A stretch of DNA of 64,000 nucleotides from Limnephilus marmoratus (lineage: Eukaryota; Arthropoda; Insecta; Trichoptera; Limnephilidae), in contig OU862915.1 in the NCBI GenBank assembly GCA_917880885.1, positions 37,952,676 through 38,016,675 on the forward strand, in the 5' to 3' direction. Both the position numbers and the translations under genes were made by a program. Positions within the stretch are counted from its first letter, which is position 1; each line of letters opens with the position of its first letter. Shown piece after piece: positions 1 through 11,912 of the stretch. The notes beneath the pieces were generated by a model. It saw nothing but the letters and a program-made list of their open reading frames with translations. It was not told the DNA's origin and ran no database searches.

Positions 1-48
1 AAATTATTTACCTCAGGACCTCCTGTGTGGAGCTCATGTAAAAAAATA
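1..48 (+). repeat. SINE-A 3' end
   Basis: The 3' end of the SINE-A family, with cctcctgtgtggagctcatg followed by an A-rich tail. The rest of this copy lies outside the window. At least twelve other copies in the window share this end or the body. Confidence 0.7.
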
Positions 49-95
49 AAAAAAAAGAAAGAAAGGGGAGAAAGTACTGGGAAAGAAAAACTTAT

Positions 96-235
96 TAGGG
101 GTATCTGTGGTACAGAGTGTCCAGGTCATCCGCTACCAAGACCTAGACAAACCGCACCTCATGAACCAGGGAACCCATGCTAAATCACTAAATGTGAGGA
201 ACCACTTGGGGTGACAGAGGTGTTGTAAATAATGA
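96..235 (-). repeat. SINE-A fragment
   Basis: Reverse-oriented SINE-A body. It contains the complements of the family blocks accctagacaaacc and ccacttggggtgac, also seen at 14520-14640 and 49815-49945. With 1-48 it forms two opposed partial copies. The 235 bases that follow, up to 470, show nothing I recognise. Confidence 0.65.
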
Positions 236-469
236 AACGACATCCTAGAATAAAATTATGACATTATTTTATCTCTACGCGCAAAAAATAAAACTGCTCT
301 AGGAGGATTTTTTTCAGGTACAAAATACCCTAAAATCTAGCATATCGCTGCATATTCACTGACACACGACCGAAGACAGTTACAAATGTAAAAAATCCGC
401 CACGGGTTTCTTCGCATTCCAAGGGTTAATGGATATTTCAAAACACCACTGCTCAACTTTCAAAGCACG

Positions 470-735
470 CAGTGATCTAACAGTTACATTGAATTACATT
501 TACAGCATGTTTGCGTCACGACCCAGAGTGTAAGATACTCTAAGTATGGACTTATTTAAACATCACCATACAGAATTGAAAAGTTGCTTGAAACTGCTTT
601 ACCTATTTGTTTTAGCAATGGTTTGGTTTTAGGAGATCCGAATAGCCAGATACTTCCCCATCTGCTTCTAGCTCATCTCCCTTTCCTACTCACTACCCAG
701 ACCTCAGTGTGGTGTTAACCTATTCTTTTTTTCTA
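470..735 (+). repeat. diverged SINE-B copy without tRNA head
   Basis: Matches the SINE-B body at 9530-9720 through blocks such as cagaattgaaaagttgcttg, an agagtg..agatactc segment and a block ending in nagccagntacttcccc. The tRNA-like head is missing or decayed. Divergence from the copy at 9400 suggests an old insertion. Confidence 0.6.
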
Positions 736-1411
736 TTTTTCACGCGTAATCCCGTCACGTACATTTAAAAAATAATATTTATATTAATAAACGTGCCGTC
801 TGTATAGTTTCTCAAGTACAGACGTGATTGTAACGCCAAACACTTTTTAATGGAAACGCGCGGATGCTCCTAATGTTGAATAATTAACGATATTAAAATA
901 TCGAAACGAAGTTTTATATCTTATCAATATGATAAGAAATTACGTGGAGTTATTTTGTGACGAATTGGTGATGATTATCACGATAAATACATATTGGTAT
1001 AATATATTTTGGTCTCATTTATTACTGTCCTACTTAAAAAAACTATTTTTAAACGATGACTTCCGTGGACGTGCAGTTAAGCTCCAGAGGTAGCGGGTTC
1101 GAAAGCCAGCATAAGAAAATTAAATTAGTACAATAGAGAGATCGTTTTGCCTCCCGGCCGTCCTACATATTCGTTCCCGATTATGAGAGTTTCTGGTCTA
1201 AACAAAGACAAACAGCCTTTTGAAGTGAAGCTTATTTAGCCCCGTTAGCGATTTGAAATTCGGATGAAACGGAAATGCGTCAAAAAATTTATTATTTGAC
1301 GGTCGTCGGTTCTAATATAAAATTCGGAATGCGGAAAATTCGCGCGTCGACGCGGGCCTTCGATAGTGCAGTGGGCAAGGCGTTCGACAGTATCAGCGGC
1401 CAGAGAGATAT
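736..1411. other. unassigned interval with tRNA-like box
   Basis: AT-rich to about 1060. At about 1063-1110 a short stretch has a B-box-like tagcgggttcgaaagcc, suggesting a decayed tRNA-derived SINE head. From about 1190 to 1400 it is more GC-rich with CpG runs (gcgcgtcgacgcgggcc) and resembles part of a repeat, but I cannot name it. Confidence 0.35.
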
Positions 1412-2003
1412 CTTTTTTGGAAGAATTCGGCCAAAAATTTCTAGAAAAACTGCAATCACCATTTATAATTCAATTATTGCTCCACACTTCAACTACTTCT
1501 CGAGTATACTTTTCCTATGTAACGAAAGAGAACAAAATAAGTTACAAATTCTCCAAACCAGGGCAATGAGAATAATACTTCGACGAAATAGATTTTCAAA
1601 AATAATTAAAATGTTAAAGGAACTAAATTAGTTAACCGTGAAACAGATGCTGACCTTGAACACGATGGTATTTATCCACAAAATATTGAACAACATGTTA
1701 CCAAAATACTTCTCAAATAAAATTGTATACAATAAGGACATTCACAAGGACGTGCAAGGAAATTAGGCTACAAAAAAGGACAAAGCTAATACGCAGAACA
1801 GTTTACTGTACAAGGGAATGAAGTTATAAAATACACTACCAAAAACTTTGAAGTCCACACCAATTGGAAAGCTCAAGATTGTAGGAGCTACATAAAACTA
1901 GAAAAACTAGAAAAAATAGAGTGAATATGAAATATTATAATTAATTAGAAATGTGTAAACTTAAATGTACAGATTACTAAAATAAAAATTATTATTATTA
2001 TTA
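1412..2003 (+). pseudogene. LINE reverse transcriptase, C-terminal end, 5'-truncated
   Basis: The reading frame ends with a typical non-LTR retrotransposon RT C-terminus: a thumb-like stretch KTAITIYNSIIAPHFNYFS, then LQILQTRAMRIILR. The frame stops at 1629-1631, but the same frame reads on with family-like sequence (VKQMLTLNTMVFIHKILNNM, then LPKYFS). Further on, after indels, comes an end resembling YNTLPKTLKS. The copy ends in a short (ATT)n run near 1983-2003, as many insect LINEs do. An upstream 50-codon extension to 1275 looks like unrelated flanking repeat. This is a dead 5'-truncated copy; a Jockey/CR1-like clade is likely, but I cannot fix it from this end alone. Confidence 0.75.
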
Positions 2004-2050
2004 GAGACAAACATCAAGCGAACGGAGGTTCGAATCCTACAAAATAAAAT
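2004..2050 (+). repeat. tRNA-like SINE remnant
   Basis: Contains the B-box-like ggaggttcgaatcctac followed by an A-rich tract, just after the LINE tail. Too short and incomplete for a functional tRNA. Confidence 0.35.
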
Positions 2051-3634
2051 AAAAAACATTTTTATTTTTGTGAAATAAATATCCAATCTTCAAACTACTT
2101 TAAAATAATCAGGCAAAAAAAAAGAAAGCGATATCTAGCGACTTTCTAGTTTTACTTCTACTGCATGTAAATAGCACACTGTGATTTTTTTACATTACTT
2201 CAGCACAGGCCCTGAATAAGCCCTGAAGAAAACAATTTCCCTCGGGCATATTGAAACGAGACAGGTTCGTATATAATTTTGCGGCAGAGCAGAGACCAGA
2301 GCTCAGGATAATGGGCAATGTAGTTATCTTTCAGGTAGGTAGGTTTTCAGAAAAATAAAAAGAAGATGAATTTTATAAAACTATATTGTAGCCAACAACA
2401 AAAAACAAACATGAGATGCAAATTGTGCAAATTTATACCAATGGAAGCTTAGCATTAAATTTATACCAATGTAATACAAAATATAAACATACCAGATGGA
2501 CTCCTAACGGATTCGCTAATCTAACTAAACGGATATAACACCGGATAACGACCGCGAACTTGCTTCGTAGAGAGAACACGAGAAGGGACGGGACTTCCAG
2601 CCTCCTCAACCGGGGACGGCGCGGAATCCAGAGAACCTAGGTCTTCCTTCTAATGGGGAAGAAGGCCGCTACACCTCCAAGGAGCGTATCCAGCCTCGGG
2701 CTATCTCAACAAACTCCATTCAAAAAGCACGTGGCCCAGCCAGTCTCCCAGACTTGCGGATTTCGGTAGAACTGTCAGCAATCCGTGACATTCGCGACGC
2801 GGGGTCATAATCGCATATTATTGTAGCCATCACAAGGACCAAATCACTTTACAATTTCGTGTCCAAAAATATTTCCACAAAATGGCCAACTACCAACATC
2901 AGAAAAAGAGGGATTTGCATATCATCCACTAAAAATAAAACCGTACACAAACTTCTCGTGTTACGAAAAAACACCCCGCGCCTTTTTAAGTTAAAATCAA
3001 CTTAAGATTCACATGATTTAACGAAATTGAAACACCATAATGGTGAGTGACTAATTTCCGCCACAGTAGCCCTTGCTGTCGCGGAAGGAAGTGACCATAA
3101 ACAAAAAACATCTCTCTTTCCCAAAAAATTACCAGTCTCCAAAAAAACACCATAGACAAAATAACTAAATAGGCAAGAACTGCACCAGTCACATAACATT
3201 TATATGACAATATGTCATCTTGGGTGATGCCATGTGGGTAACTTAGGGAATAAAATTTAAGGTTTGTACAATAAAAAAAATATAAAAAAGTACAATTATG
3301 ATTCCAAGAGAATAACCCAAAAAATGACACTTTGAATTAATAGTTGGCGCAATATGTACATTGATTTCTAGAATTTGTATTAGGAACACAAGCATAAGAC
3401 ATTTATATCATTAAAAAACATTACTCTCAAGGAATTCTTAATAATTTCACGCGGTAAGAGACAATAAAAAAAGAGTGTCTGAAATAATCCCACTTTTTCA
3501 AGACGGGATTTTAACGTCGTTTTGTCGAAATGCGACGTTGCCAACTGTTTCGGAGTACATTAGTAAGATACATTTATTATTAGTATCAAATTAAATCTGA
3601 TTTTGTATAGTATTTCTTTTCTTTTATTCAACAC
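2051..3634. other. unassigned interval
   Basis: No recognised gene. A GC-richer block at about 2530-2810 is flanked by AT-rich DNA. The minus strand is open from 3330 to 2986 (114 codons), rich in aromatic and hydrophobic residues. It matches no family I know and is probably chance. A short inverted match (cttgctgtcgcggaag region, 3060-3090) suggests a decayed repeat. Confidence 0.3.
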
Positions 3635-3905
3635 TAGCTGATACCCGGCATGCGTTGCGATGCCATTCAAAGAAATAAATTGATTCTCCCTGCATGTCCT
3701 TTCCCGTGCGTCCCCGTTCCCCTTCCCTCGTCTCTTCACTCTCCGTGAACCCCTCCTACCCCCTGCCTTTCCTCCTTGCCGCTACTCGCTGATAATGTAG
3801 CTTTCTATTGGTGAAAGAATTTTTCAAATCGGTTTAGTGGTTTAGGCGTGAAAGTGTAACAAACCAACACACACACTTTCGCATTTATGATATTGTGTTT
3901 TAGTT
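3635..3905 (+). repeat. repeat C copy
   Basis: Starts actagctgatacccggcatg. It passes through a C-rich pyrimidine tract and contains taatgtagctttctattggtgaaagaatttt-like sequence, ending near gcatttatgatattgtg. The same order of blocks recurs at 9856-10480, 16990-17595, 38430-39400 and 50220-50420, so this is a dispersed non-coding family. Confidence 0.6.
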
Positions 3906-4204
3906 ACATTATGTATCCGTACAACAACGATTGTGTTAAACAGTGTTTTAGTGTTTTTTTATTAGTAAGGCTGTTTGCGTTTTGTTGTGAAGAAAGCGTT
4001 ATTATTTATTAAGAAACCTCTCAAACGTAATTCGCCCCTCACTGTTTAGTGACGAGATCTGTATAGTAAGCTGCATCCCAACCTTCATTTTCCCCCACTC
4101 CTTTCTTCTGTACTCCCTTCAGCCTTATAACCTACCCTAAATGAGGATGCCGTAGTCACTTTTGTGCGAAGTTCATATGTGATGTAAAAAAAAATATATA
4201 TTTA

Positions 4205-4500
4205 AATAAATGAAACAAATTAACTTTGTTTGAACCACTTTTATATTTGAGTAAATCCGACCTGTTTCAGAACGACCGTTCCTTCTTCAGGGCAAATGTA
4301 TACTGTTTTGTCAGTTTTGAAATATGAATGGGAACAATGTATTATTATGGTAGGGGTGGAGCCGTTGCTAGGTACTAATGAAGAATGGCTGGGTAGGGGA
4401 ACATATCCATGATTGGGCTATAAGACAATATTTTAGTCGTTCTGAAACCGGTCGGATTTACTCAAATATAAAAGTGGTTCGATCCAAGTTAAATTGTTTC
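4205..4500. repeat. inverted repeat with hammerhead-like motif
   Basis: Two inverted arms (about 4205-4275 and 4434-4500) share gaaccacttttatatttgag and atccgacc, with a few mismatches. On the minus strand the left arm reads ccctgaagaagg, a hairpin (ggaacg/cgttc), then tgaaacaggtcgg. That order resembles CUGANGA - stem II - GAAAC of a hammerhead ribozyme, with one core base changed. Penelope-like retroelements are known to carry such motifs; assignment here is inference. Confidence 0.5.
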
Positions 4501-5410
4501 ATTTATCTATAATAGATAACCACAAAGTTATAGCTACATTGTAACGTAATTATTTTCATGGTAGTTATTCAGTCGGTACCTACTTGCTCAGAAGGAGTAT
4601 TATTAATTTAGGCATGCCGTTGGAACGACTGAAAAAAAATTCAAATTGCCGGAACGTTGCTCGATTGTTTGGTTTTGGAAAAAAGAAAAAACGGTTATAA
4701 GGGCGACGTGATGACATAACAATGGACTGGTCGGAAGTTTGATTTGTAAGGAGTTTTTATACTTGTAAATGATTGTGTAAATTTGCAATATTATGCGACT
4801 ACACCTTCAAATTAGTGCTGTGAAGAAATATTGCTTGACGCTCGTAATTTCGCGGCAAACAACCCACCGATAAATAGCCATTGGGATTTACTGATCACAG
4901 CTTGATACATTGATATTTTGGTCGGGCGTGTTTACAGCCACGTACAATCCAATATCACCGAGGACAACTTTGATGAAGATTGCAGGCGCTTCTAAAATGA
5001 CATCAACAATCTAGAACTGCAGGTTATATCCTTTCAATGCTCAAAGATGGCCATTGGACGCATTGTGATCAGCGGGCCTTTGTGGATGGACTGGAATCTT
5101 GGATGCTTCACGGTGTCATGGGCTTGCGAAGCGGCAGCTCTGGGGCTCTTCTCCAGCTATCTGGAGCCCTTGTCGCTGAGGTTAGAAGAGGTGCGCCATT
5201 TTAACTATGGCAAGCTACGAATGATCATTTGGAGTGGATTCTACTAAAATAACTGAATTATCTCTCTCTCTCTCTCTCTCTACATTTTTTTGAGTTTACA
5301 AAGGTATTTATGTAGATTATGTTTTGCTTGTCAATAATAACAAGTACATTTTGTTTAATGTGAGTTCTTTTATTTACATCAGATAGTAGCTTTCTTTTTA
5401 TCCCACCCAG
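4501..5410. other. unassigned interval with GC-richer block
   Basis: At 4900-5250 the DNA is richer in G and C than its surroundings. It includes a 66-codon plus-strand frame at 5047-5247 that I do not recognise. A (TC)n microsatellite occupies 5261-5281. Otherwise AT-rich and featureless. Confidence 0.3.
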
Positions 5411-5468
5411 GACCCTGAGATGATGATGAGAGCTCATGCAAACGGAATTTCTCTGCTAACTGAGAAAG
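5411..5468 (+). other. candidate 58-bp internal exon
   Basis: A pyrimidine-rich tract ending cccacccag precedes a 58-base block open in one frame (DPEMMMRAHANGISLLTEK). It is followed at once by a good donor, aaag|gtacgtg. The length is not a multiple of three. I do not recognise the peptide and see no neighbouring exon, so this may be chance. It is the only place where splice signals and an open frame drew my attention in otherwise repeat-derived DNA. Confidence 0.22.
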
Positions 5469-6059
5469 GTACGTGTCAACATTCAAAAGTATAAAAATAT
5501 ATTTGTTGATAATAATAATAATAGAGGAAAATTTAGATAGCGCCGTTTTTGTAAAAAATCACCTCAAGAGGATGTGAGCTTTGTGTGATCTATTATTTTA
5601 ACCGCTGCTGTAACTTCGTGAACGTCAAATAATACATTAATTAATAAAGTTTTGCTTGTAAAGTTGGCTTCAAAAACATTGTTTCATCACAAAGTTAGAT
5701 CAAAACACGATCTATTTTTAACACCGATGGGAAATAATTGCTTCCTCTCATTATAATATTACAATATTATAACTAGTTGAAAGCATGTCGAAACTTCAGC
5801 AGACTTCACGTACATTAACCAGGACAACTTTATAACATCAATTCCAAGAATTTCTAAAAAACTTCTTCAAGAAAAATTTTTATGACTCCATATAACATAA
5901 TAGTCCCATCTGCCTTGAGCGTTGCTTCAAATAGCTTTAGCTATGTTTGGTGACAGAATCTGAATAGCGAGATATTTATAAATAAAATAAATTTTTAAAT
6001 TTGGATATTTATAATATCGCTCTAGAATGGTAGAAATTTTCAGATTTTTTTTGTATATT
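5469..6059. other. AT-rich interval with SINE-B scrap
   Basis: AT-rich with an (AAT)n-like run near 5510. At 5925-5985 there is a scrap of SINE-B (tagctatgtttggtgacaga). Nothing else seen. Confidence 0.4.
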
Positions 6060-6370
6060 AGCTCCAAACAGGAAGCCCTAAGAAAAATAATTCCCCCAAG
6101 GGCCTGTCATCTTTGGGGATGTTGTGTGGAGGGTCTCTTCAAGAAAATGAATTTCTAGAAAGGAAAATTGTATGAGGAGAATATCTGGAGTGATGGGCAT
6201 ATGAATCCATTCACTACATTGTAAGACAATATTCCGAGAGAGTCTTGCAGGAGAGATCAAAAGGTCTCCCTCAATCAGTCTCTCCCGAACTGGCCAGCCT
6301 CGTGGGCAGATGCATTCGCCGCCAAGACCTACATAAATCTCACTCCCATGAAGATGACCACTCGATAACA
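6060..6370 (-). repeat. SINE-A copy, long variant
   Basis: Reverse-oriented. It runs from the complement of the 3' end (gcctgtcatctttggggatg) through the insert found in long variants, with a ctctcccgaactgg-type block. The apparent 97-codon minus-strand reading frame here is repeat-derived and not a gene. Confidence 0.65.
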
Positions 6371-6569
6371 AACATAAGCACCATCCACACTAACCATGGT
6401 AAGTAATACATTGGTTACGAGGAGGGCAACTTACATAACTACCTCCTAAACGACGTTAGAAATAAGAAAAAACTGAGTAAATTGAAAAAAAAATATTCCT
6501 GAAAAACAAAGCACTGAAATAGAATAGCGCAGTATTGTAATATTAGTTTACTTTATTGTGGTTACTTAA

Positions 6570-7025
6570 AAATACGTCTGTCACTCCTGGACACATTGCC
6601 CCCAGATTCCTACCCACCCCTCATACTATTTTCGTTCACAGAGCTTCCTCTCCTTCGGCTTACATAAAACAACCTCAACACGATTTCAATTTGGGAGGCG
6701 GGAATGGGTACCGCTGCCTTGGGAACCTATATTGGTTAACCAACACTTCTGCCATAGGTCACCCTAAGTGGTTCGTAACGTTTGGTGACTTAGTAGGAGT
6801 GCCCGGGTTCATGTGGTGAGGTTTGTGTAGGTCTTGGAGGCGGATAACTAGGACATACTGAACCCCAGATTCCTACCCACCTCTTAAACCCTTTTCCTTC
6901 CCAGAACTCTCCTCTCTTCCCTTCCTTAAAAAAACCCTACACACAGCATCCCCAAAGATGACATAGGCCGTGAGGGAAATTATTTTCCTTAGGGCCTCCT
7001 GTGTGGAGCTCATAAAAAAAACACG
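6570..7025 (+). repeat. SINE-A, partial copy followed by a fuller copy
   Basis: A partial copy (6570-6665, cagattcctacccacccctc) is followed by a fuller copy from about 6684 (aatttgggaggcgggaatgg). The second continues through ttggttaaccaacacttctg and ggtcaccctaagtggttcg to the end tcctgtgtggagctcataaa. Two copies end to end suggest insertion into or beside an existing SINE. Confidence 0.7.
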
Positions 7026-8204
7026 GCATCCCCAAAAAGTCATTTTTTCTCTTGGTCTCTTGTATTACTTATTTTATTTACAGAAGGTTTCTTCGACTGG
7101 TCTAGCCGTTATTTTTATTTTTATTTTTCTTTTACTAACACTGTTTTCTCTTATTGATGTTACCTATTTCAGAAGAATTATTCCACGGGCTGCTACTTCT
7201 ATTTATCTTTTGTATAATTTTAATGTAAGTACTTGCATACTGCTTGCTAACCCCGTATGCATGGACATTGGAGGGTCTAGAGTCGTTCAAATAAATGTAG
7301 CTTCGTTCAAAAAAAAAGTAGAGTCTTGAGGTGTGCGGTGAAGGAGGAAACCATATGTTTCCTTATAACGCCGTTGGGAAAGTGGTGGGTCCCCTCCAAT
7401 GGTCTCTTGTATGGAAGCTCACGATAGAAAATTTATGGTTGAACGACCTGAAATCAACACGAAAGACTTCAGTGTGTGTGATTTTTTCCTCATCCACAAT
7501 ATAATTTGATTTAAATTTCTCGCCCCTTGTTCACATGAATATCTCATAAGATATTTATTTTTCATTCGAGTTTTACATACCATTCCACGAAGTAATTTTA
7601 TGAAATACTTACAATGAAATATAAAGTTGGTTTTACCGTCATAAAATTTAGCTCCTGTGTCATGTCTCCCACAAGTGTGGTGCTTAGTAATTGTTTACAT
7701 TGCTTTAATTTATTGTGTTTGCATTAAGTTTATGCAATTATAAACGACGTGACAAACATTTTAACAATGGAAACTATGTAATTGAGAATGTTTAAGTATT
7801 TACATAATAATTTCAAATTCATTACCCTTAGAAGCGCGCATTTTTGAACCTTGAAGCAGAACCAAGTCTAACATCGAAACAAGTCGACAAGGGTGTGTAG
7901 TAGGTATTCCATTATAGGGGTATAAAATAATAGTTTCGTAAGGGTAGGAATTTCCTTTTGCGAACACGACCCCTAAGATATGGTTTAAAAACGTTACTCG
8001 GTGGTATAAACCTAAAGAAACAAACAAACAAGGGTTGACGTGGGCAGAAGATATTGCTTTCCGATCATAAAGTCAAGGGTTTGTTCCCATGGGGATAAAG
8101 CCTCTGCAATCTGACCTTTAATCATAATAAATATAATTTTGATATTTATTATGATATGAATAACAGTAAATAAGACTCTTTTAAAAAAATATTTTTGAAT
8201 AATT
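7026..8204. other. unassigned interval
   Basis: No recognised gene or repeat. Open frames of up to 119 codons around 6970-7329 and 75 codons around 7800-8027 have no family motifs. The first overlaps SINE sequence. Confidence 0.35.
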
Positions 8205-8530
8205 ATTCCTCTTACTAACTATTTAACCTTCAAGCCATTTCCCCACAGGGGTAGGCAGAGAGGACGGACCCCCAAACGACTCGGTATTGGTATACCTTCT
8301 CTCATCGCCTCGTTCATATTAATACATCAACTCTTCTGTTATTATGATTCTTGACAAGCATCTGGTTAATTTAATCGACTTCTCCTACCATTCACATTCG
8401 CGTCATATATTCTCTTTACTTCCATTTCTTCGTTCATTCTTTCTACATGCCCAAACCATATAAGTGCCTCTTTCTTAATCTTGCTCATTGCACTCCGAAT
8501 AATTCCTTCTTCTAGGGAAACCATGCTTTT
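8205..8530 (-). pseudogene. RTE-like LINE 3' end, decayed
   Basis: Matches in reverse the 3' end of the RTE-like element at 21588-22168. Shared blocks include ccacaggggtaggcagagag and gacggac, then the complement of the region encoding the GHVERM motif (ctacatgcccaaaccatata). Many substitutions; no usable reading frame. Confidence 0.65.
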
Positions 8531-9107
8531 GCAATTGGATTATTTCTGTAAATTATTTGTTTATTTTTTATTAAGTTGTTCTTTAGGGGCTGTAATACAT
8601 CGATCATAAAAAGTTGAAATGCTGCAAAGGACTACATTGTTCAAGAGAGCGAATAGAAAGTTTTTCATTTAAAAAAAATCATATCTCCGGTTTTTGTAAA
8701 TCTATAATTATAATTTTTTTATTATAAAGTAATTAACATTAACTCACAAAACTTAACATTTAGGTTTTTTTTTTATAATAATATAAAAATTTATTTTTAA
8801 TTTTTCAGAAAAAAACCTCTTAAAAAGTACATCTTTAAGGACGCACATATTTTTCAATATTTTTTTCGGCAATGTAAATCGGAAGAGAAAAAACACGAAG
8901 AAAAATGACGTACCTACCTTTTTAATTTTTTTTGGATTTAACTGTTTTTTACAGCCTATTAAAATTCCAAGGCCGATATGAATAGTAAACAATTTAAAGT
9001 AAATATTTATTGTACATAACTGAACTGCCTCAGTAACATAATTTAGTATTTGTTCTATGATAAATTGAAGATGTTCACTGACTTGGTATAATTATTACCC
9101 CACGTTA
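8531..9107. other. AT-rich interval
   Basis: Strongly AT-rich with homopolymer runs. The 79-codon minus-strand frame at 8753-8992 is mostly Lys/Phe/Leu from A/T runs and is not credible as a gene. Confidence 0.4.
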
Positions 9108-9201
9108 GGGAACGTACTCATACTACGTGACACTTTTAGGGGGGGGGTCTTCAAAATGTCACGCTCCATACAAATGAGCGGCAGGTTGCTTAGGATTTTG
9201 G

Positions 9202-9232
<31 letters not shown>

Positions 9233-9276
9233 TTAAAAATTGCAAAAAGTTGGTCACGTAGTATGGGTACGTTCCC
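9108..9276. mobile_element. PIF/Harbinger-like MITE
   Basis: Terminal inverted repeats of about 24 bp (gggaacgtactcatactacg left; complement gggaacgtacccatactacg right) are flanked by TTA on both sides, the 3-bp target duplication typical of PIF/Harbinger elements. The 169-bp element has no coding capacity. It holds a run of 9 G (9139-9147) and one of 26 G (9207-9232). Confidence 0.7.
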
Positions 9277-9399
9277 TTAGTATTCTAGACCAAACATATG
9301 GTAGCTAGTCCCAAAATGTTTGCACTGAAATAAACCCCGACGTAATGACGTAATAGAGTCCGAAAGCTTACAAATTAATTTGTCAAAAAATGATCATTT

Positions 9400-9825
9400 G
9401 ACGGCCGGCGTAGTCTAGCGGTAAGGCTCTTGACTCGCAATCTAAAGGTCGCGGGATTGAATCCGGCGTGGGAAATAAATTTTAATTGATTAATTTGTGT
9501 TATTTCACAGTTAATTCATTAAAAATAATATACAGTGTGTTTGCGGCACGTTCCAGAGTGGAAGATACTCTTAGTATCTCCCTGGTGCAAGACCACCATG
9601 CAGAATTGAAAAGTTGCTTGAAAAGCTTTAGCTGTGTTTGGTGACCAGATCTAAATAGCCAGGTTCTTCCCTACCTTCCTATTCCCCATCTCCTTCTCCA
9701 CTACCTTTAGCCTCACAAAATACCCTAATTGGGGCTGCCATAGTCTTTCTGGATCCAGACGGGAGCTGTTGGGACTCTTGTGCGGTGTTCATACAAAAAA
9801 AATCATAAAACAGTAAAAATCCATC
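9400..9825 (+). repeat. SINE-B, full-length copy
   Basis: The head at 9402-9475 is tRNA-like: an A-box region (tagtctagcggtaaggc) and a B-box (ggtcgcgggattgaatcc). The body contains gcggcacgttccagagtgga and tcacaaaataccctaattgg. The end is gggactcttgtgcggtgttc with an A-rich tail. This is the best reference copy in the window. A pol III promoter inside the head is expected for the class. Other copies or pieces: 470, 5925, 24212, 37640, 52750, 55130, 60555, 63395. Confidence 0.8.
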
Positions 9826-9855
9826 GGCCTGAAAATTTAAGCTTATTCCATACTA

Positions 9856-10480
9856 GTTTTTTCCCGCGGCTTCGCTCGCATGGTATTATGGGCCTCCTCC
9901 ACCTTCTCTCCCCCCACTACACTCCCCCCATCTCTCCTTCCCACTCCCCTACCCACTCCTCTTCCCCCCACACCAATACCCCACCCCTCCCCACTTCCCA
10001 TCCCCCCTCTTCCAACCCTTTCCACTTCCCCTACCCCATCCCCTCCCCTTCCCACTTCACTTCCCCCCTCCCGCATTCCACACTTTCATTCCCGGTACAT
10101 TCAGTTTTCAAGCTGCTCGCATGCCACCTATTGCAATTTTTAATACAAATTTCATAATGCCTGAGCTCAACAGTAGTTTTATACAAAAAAACGAACAAAA
10201 AAAAAAAGAATTTTCCAATTTGGTGCAGTCATTCGGATGTTATGTGCGTACATACATTTTGGCGATTCATTTCCAAGGCAACAATTTGTTTTGATTTCTT
10301 CTGAGGCTTGCAATAACTCGATTTTGTCAGGGACAGAAAACGTATGATAAATAATTTCATAACGCCCGAGCTCATTCATGACGCCAGAACTTAACATTGT
10401 ATACAGCCTGTATTACTCGCAAATAATTTAGCTTTCTATTAGTGAAAGAATTTTTAAAATACATTCAATATATTTTGCGT
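9856..10480 (+). repeat. repeat C copy with pyrimidine-rich core
   Basis: Begins cccgcggcttcgctcgcatg and passes through about 170 bases of C/T-rich sequence (9890-10085). It continues with gaatttcataacgc-type blocks and tagctttctattagtgaaag. Open frames here encode low-complexity Ser/Pro or Gly/Arg-rich peptides from the pyrimidine tract and are not genes. Confidence 0.6.
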
Positions 10481-11710
10481 GAAAGAGTAACATTAAAACT
10501 CGCATTATAATATGCGAGCCTGAGGTTTGTAAATAACCCCAGACCCTGTGGGCTTAATACCCAAGAAATTATGATTATGAAAAAACTCTACTTGCGCGAA
10601 CAAATATATCACAAATGGCACAAAGAGAAATTCCAGGGAAAATAACAAATCCACCAACCTTGTTTTGTAGATCTTGATGCTTGGAGGCCTCCGTGATGTC
10701 ATCCAATCAATAATTAAATTCAGTCAATTCAATCCTTAGGTGACTTGATAATTTGCAAGAGATGAAATTTGTCAATCAATACACAAACTCATAGTTTTTC
10801 ACAAAGATGAAAATTTTCCAAGAAACAGACAGTGTCAGTTATTTGCTTGTTTAAGATTCTATTAAAAAAAAAAAAAATCCATTTAGGTGTCTCTGTTAAT
10901 TCCAAGGAGTGAGTAAGTACCATATTTGTGATATATATATATAAATATATATATTTATTTAAATTTACGAACAAACAACATATTGCAATGCGTAACCATG
11001 TAACAAACATACATCCATGCATCTATACATCCATACATCCATACAAGCTTTCGCCTTTATAATATTAATAGGATATTTGTATAATTTAAAAGTGTGTTGT
11101 ATACAACATAATTGCTAGAATACCCATTTTAAAATTTAGAAAATATAAGAATTTATTTAGTTTTCTTTCAACATCTTTTACATGAATATTATAATGTTCA
11201 AGCTATGCATAATGTAATTCATTACGCAAATGTCATCATTATAATCAATACTTCCAAAAAAACCTTTCAAAATTCCGCTTCAATATGCAAATAGGTACTA
11301 GCGAATTTTAAAGCTGTCTTCATAAAATATTCCCTAATACATAATATTATAATGTCATAAATAGTAGATTTTAGACGTTCGAATAATGTAGCGTCCCATT
11401 CGAAATTCATTAAAATTTATTCGTCAAAGTTTTCAGCCTAAACTCTCTCTGGCGGATAGTTCCCCAACAGATGGTCAAACACAACCTGTCAAATGGTGGT
11501 CGGCAAAGTCGTCAAAAAAGTTATCAACCGATCCGCAGAAGTTGACAAAAACTTTTTGGGAAAGGACATAAATATCTATTCAGGAATTCTAATCGCGAGA
11601 GTGATTTCTCTTTGATATTTTATTTGCACGTCATATTATATTTGTTTTCATATATTATATTGTATTTAATGTATCATTATAAATAGGTATGTATGTTTGT
11701 ATATTATTGT
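10481..11710. other. unassigned AT-rich interval
   Basis: AT-rich with an (AT)n stretch near 10931-10956 and a short catccatacatc-type run near 11020-11045. No recognised gene. Confidence 0.4.

Positions 11711-11912
<202 letters not shown>

Noticed and set aside
2986..3330. Small membrane protein on the minus strand
   Set aside because: Aromatic-rich composition follows from A/T-rich DNA; no start context, homologue or partner exon is recognised.
9402..9475. Functional tRNA gene
   Set aside because: A and B boxes are present, but the acceptor stem does not close and the same head recurs at 37640 and 60557 joined to the same body, so it is a SINE.
9780..10157. Pro/Ser-rich and Gly/Arg-rich open frames
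   Set aside because: They come from a pyrimidine-rich tract inside a repeat C copy; the frames overlap on both strands.
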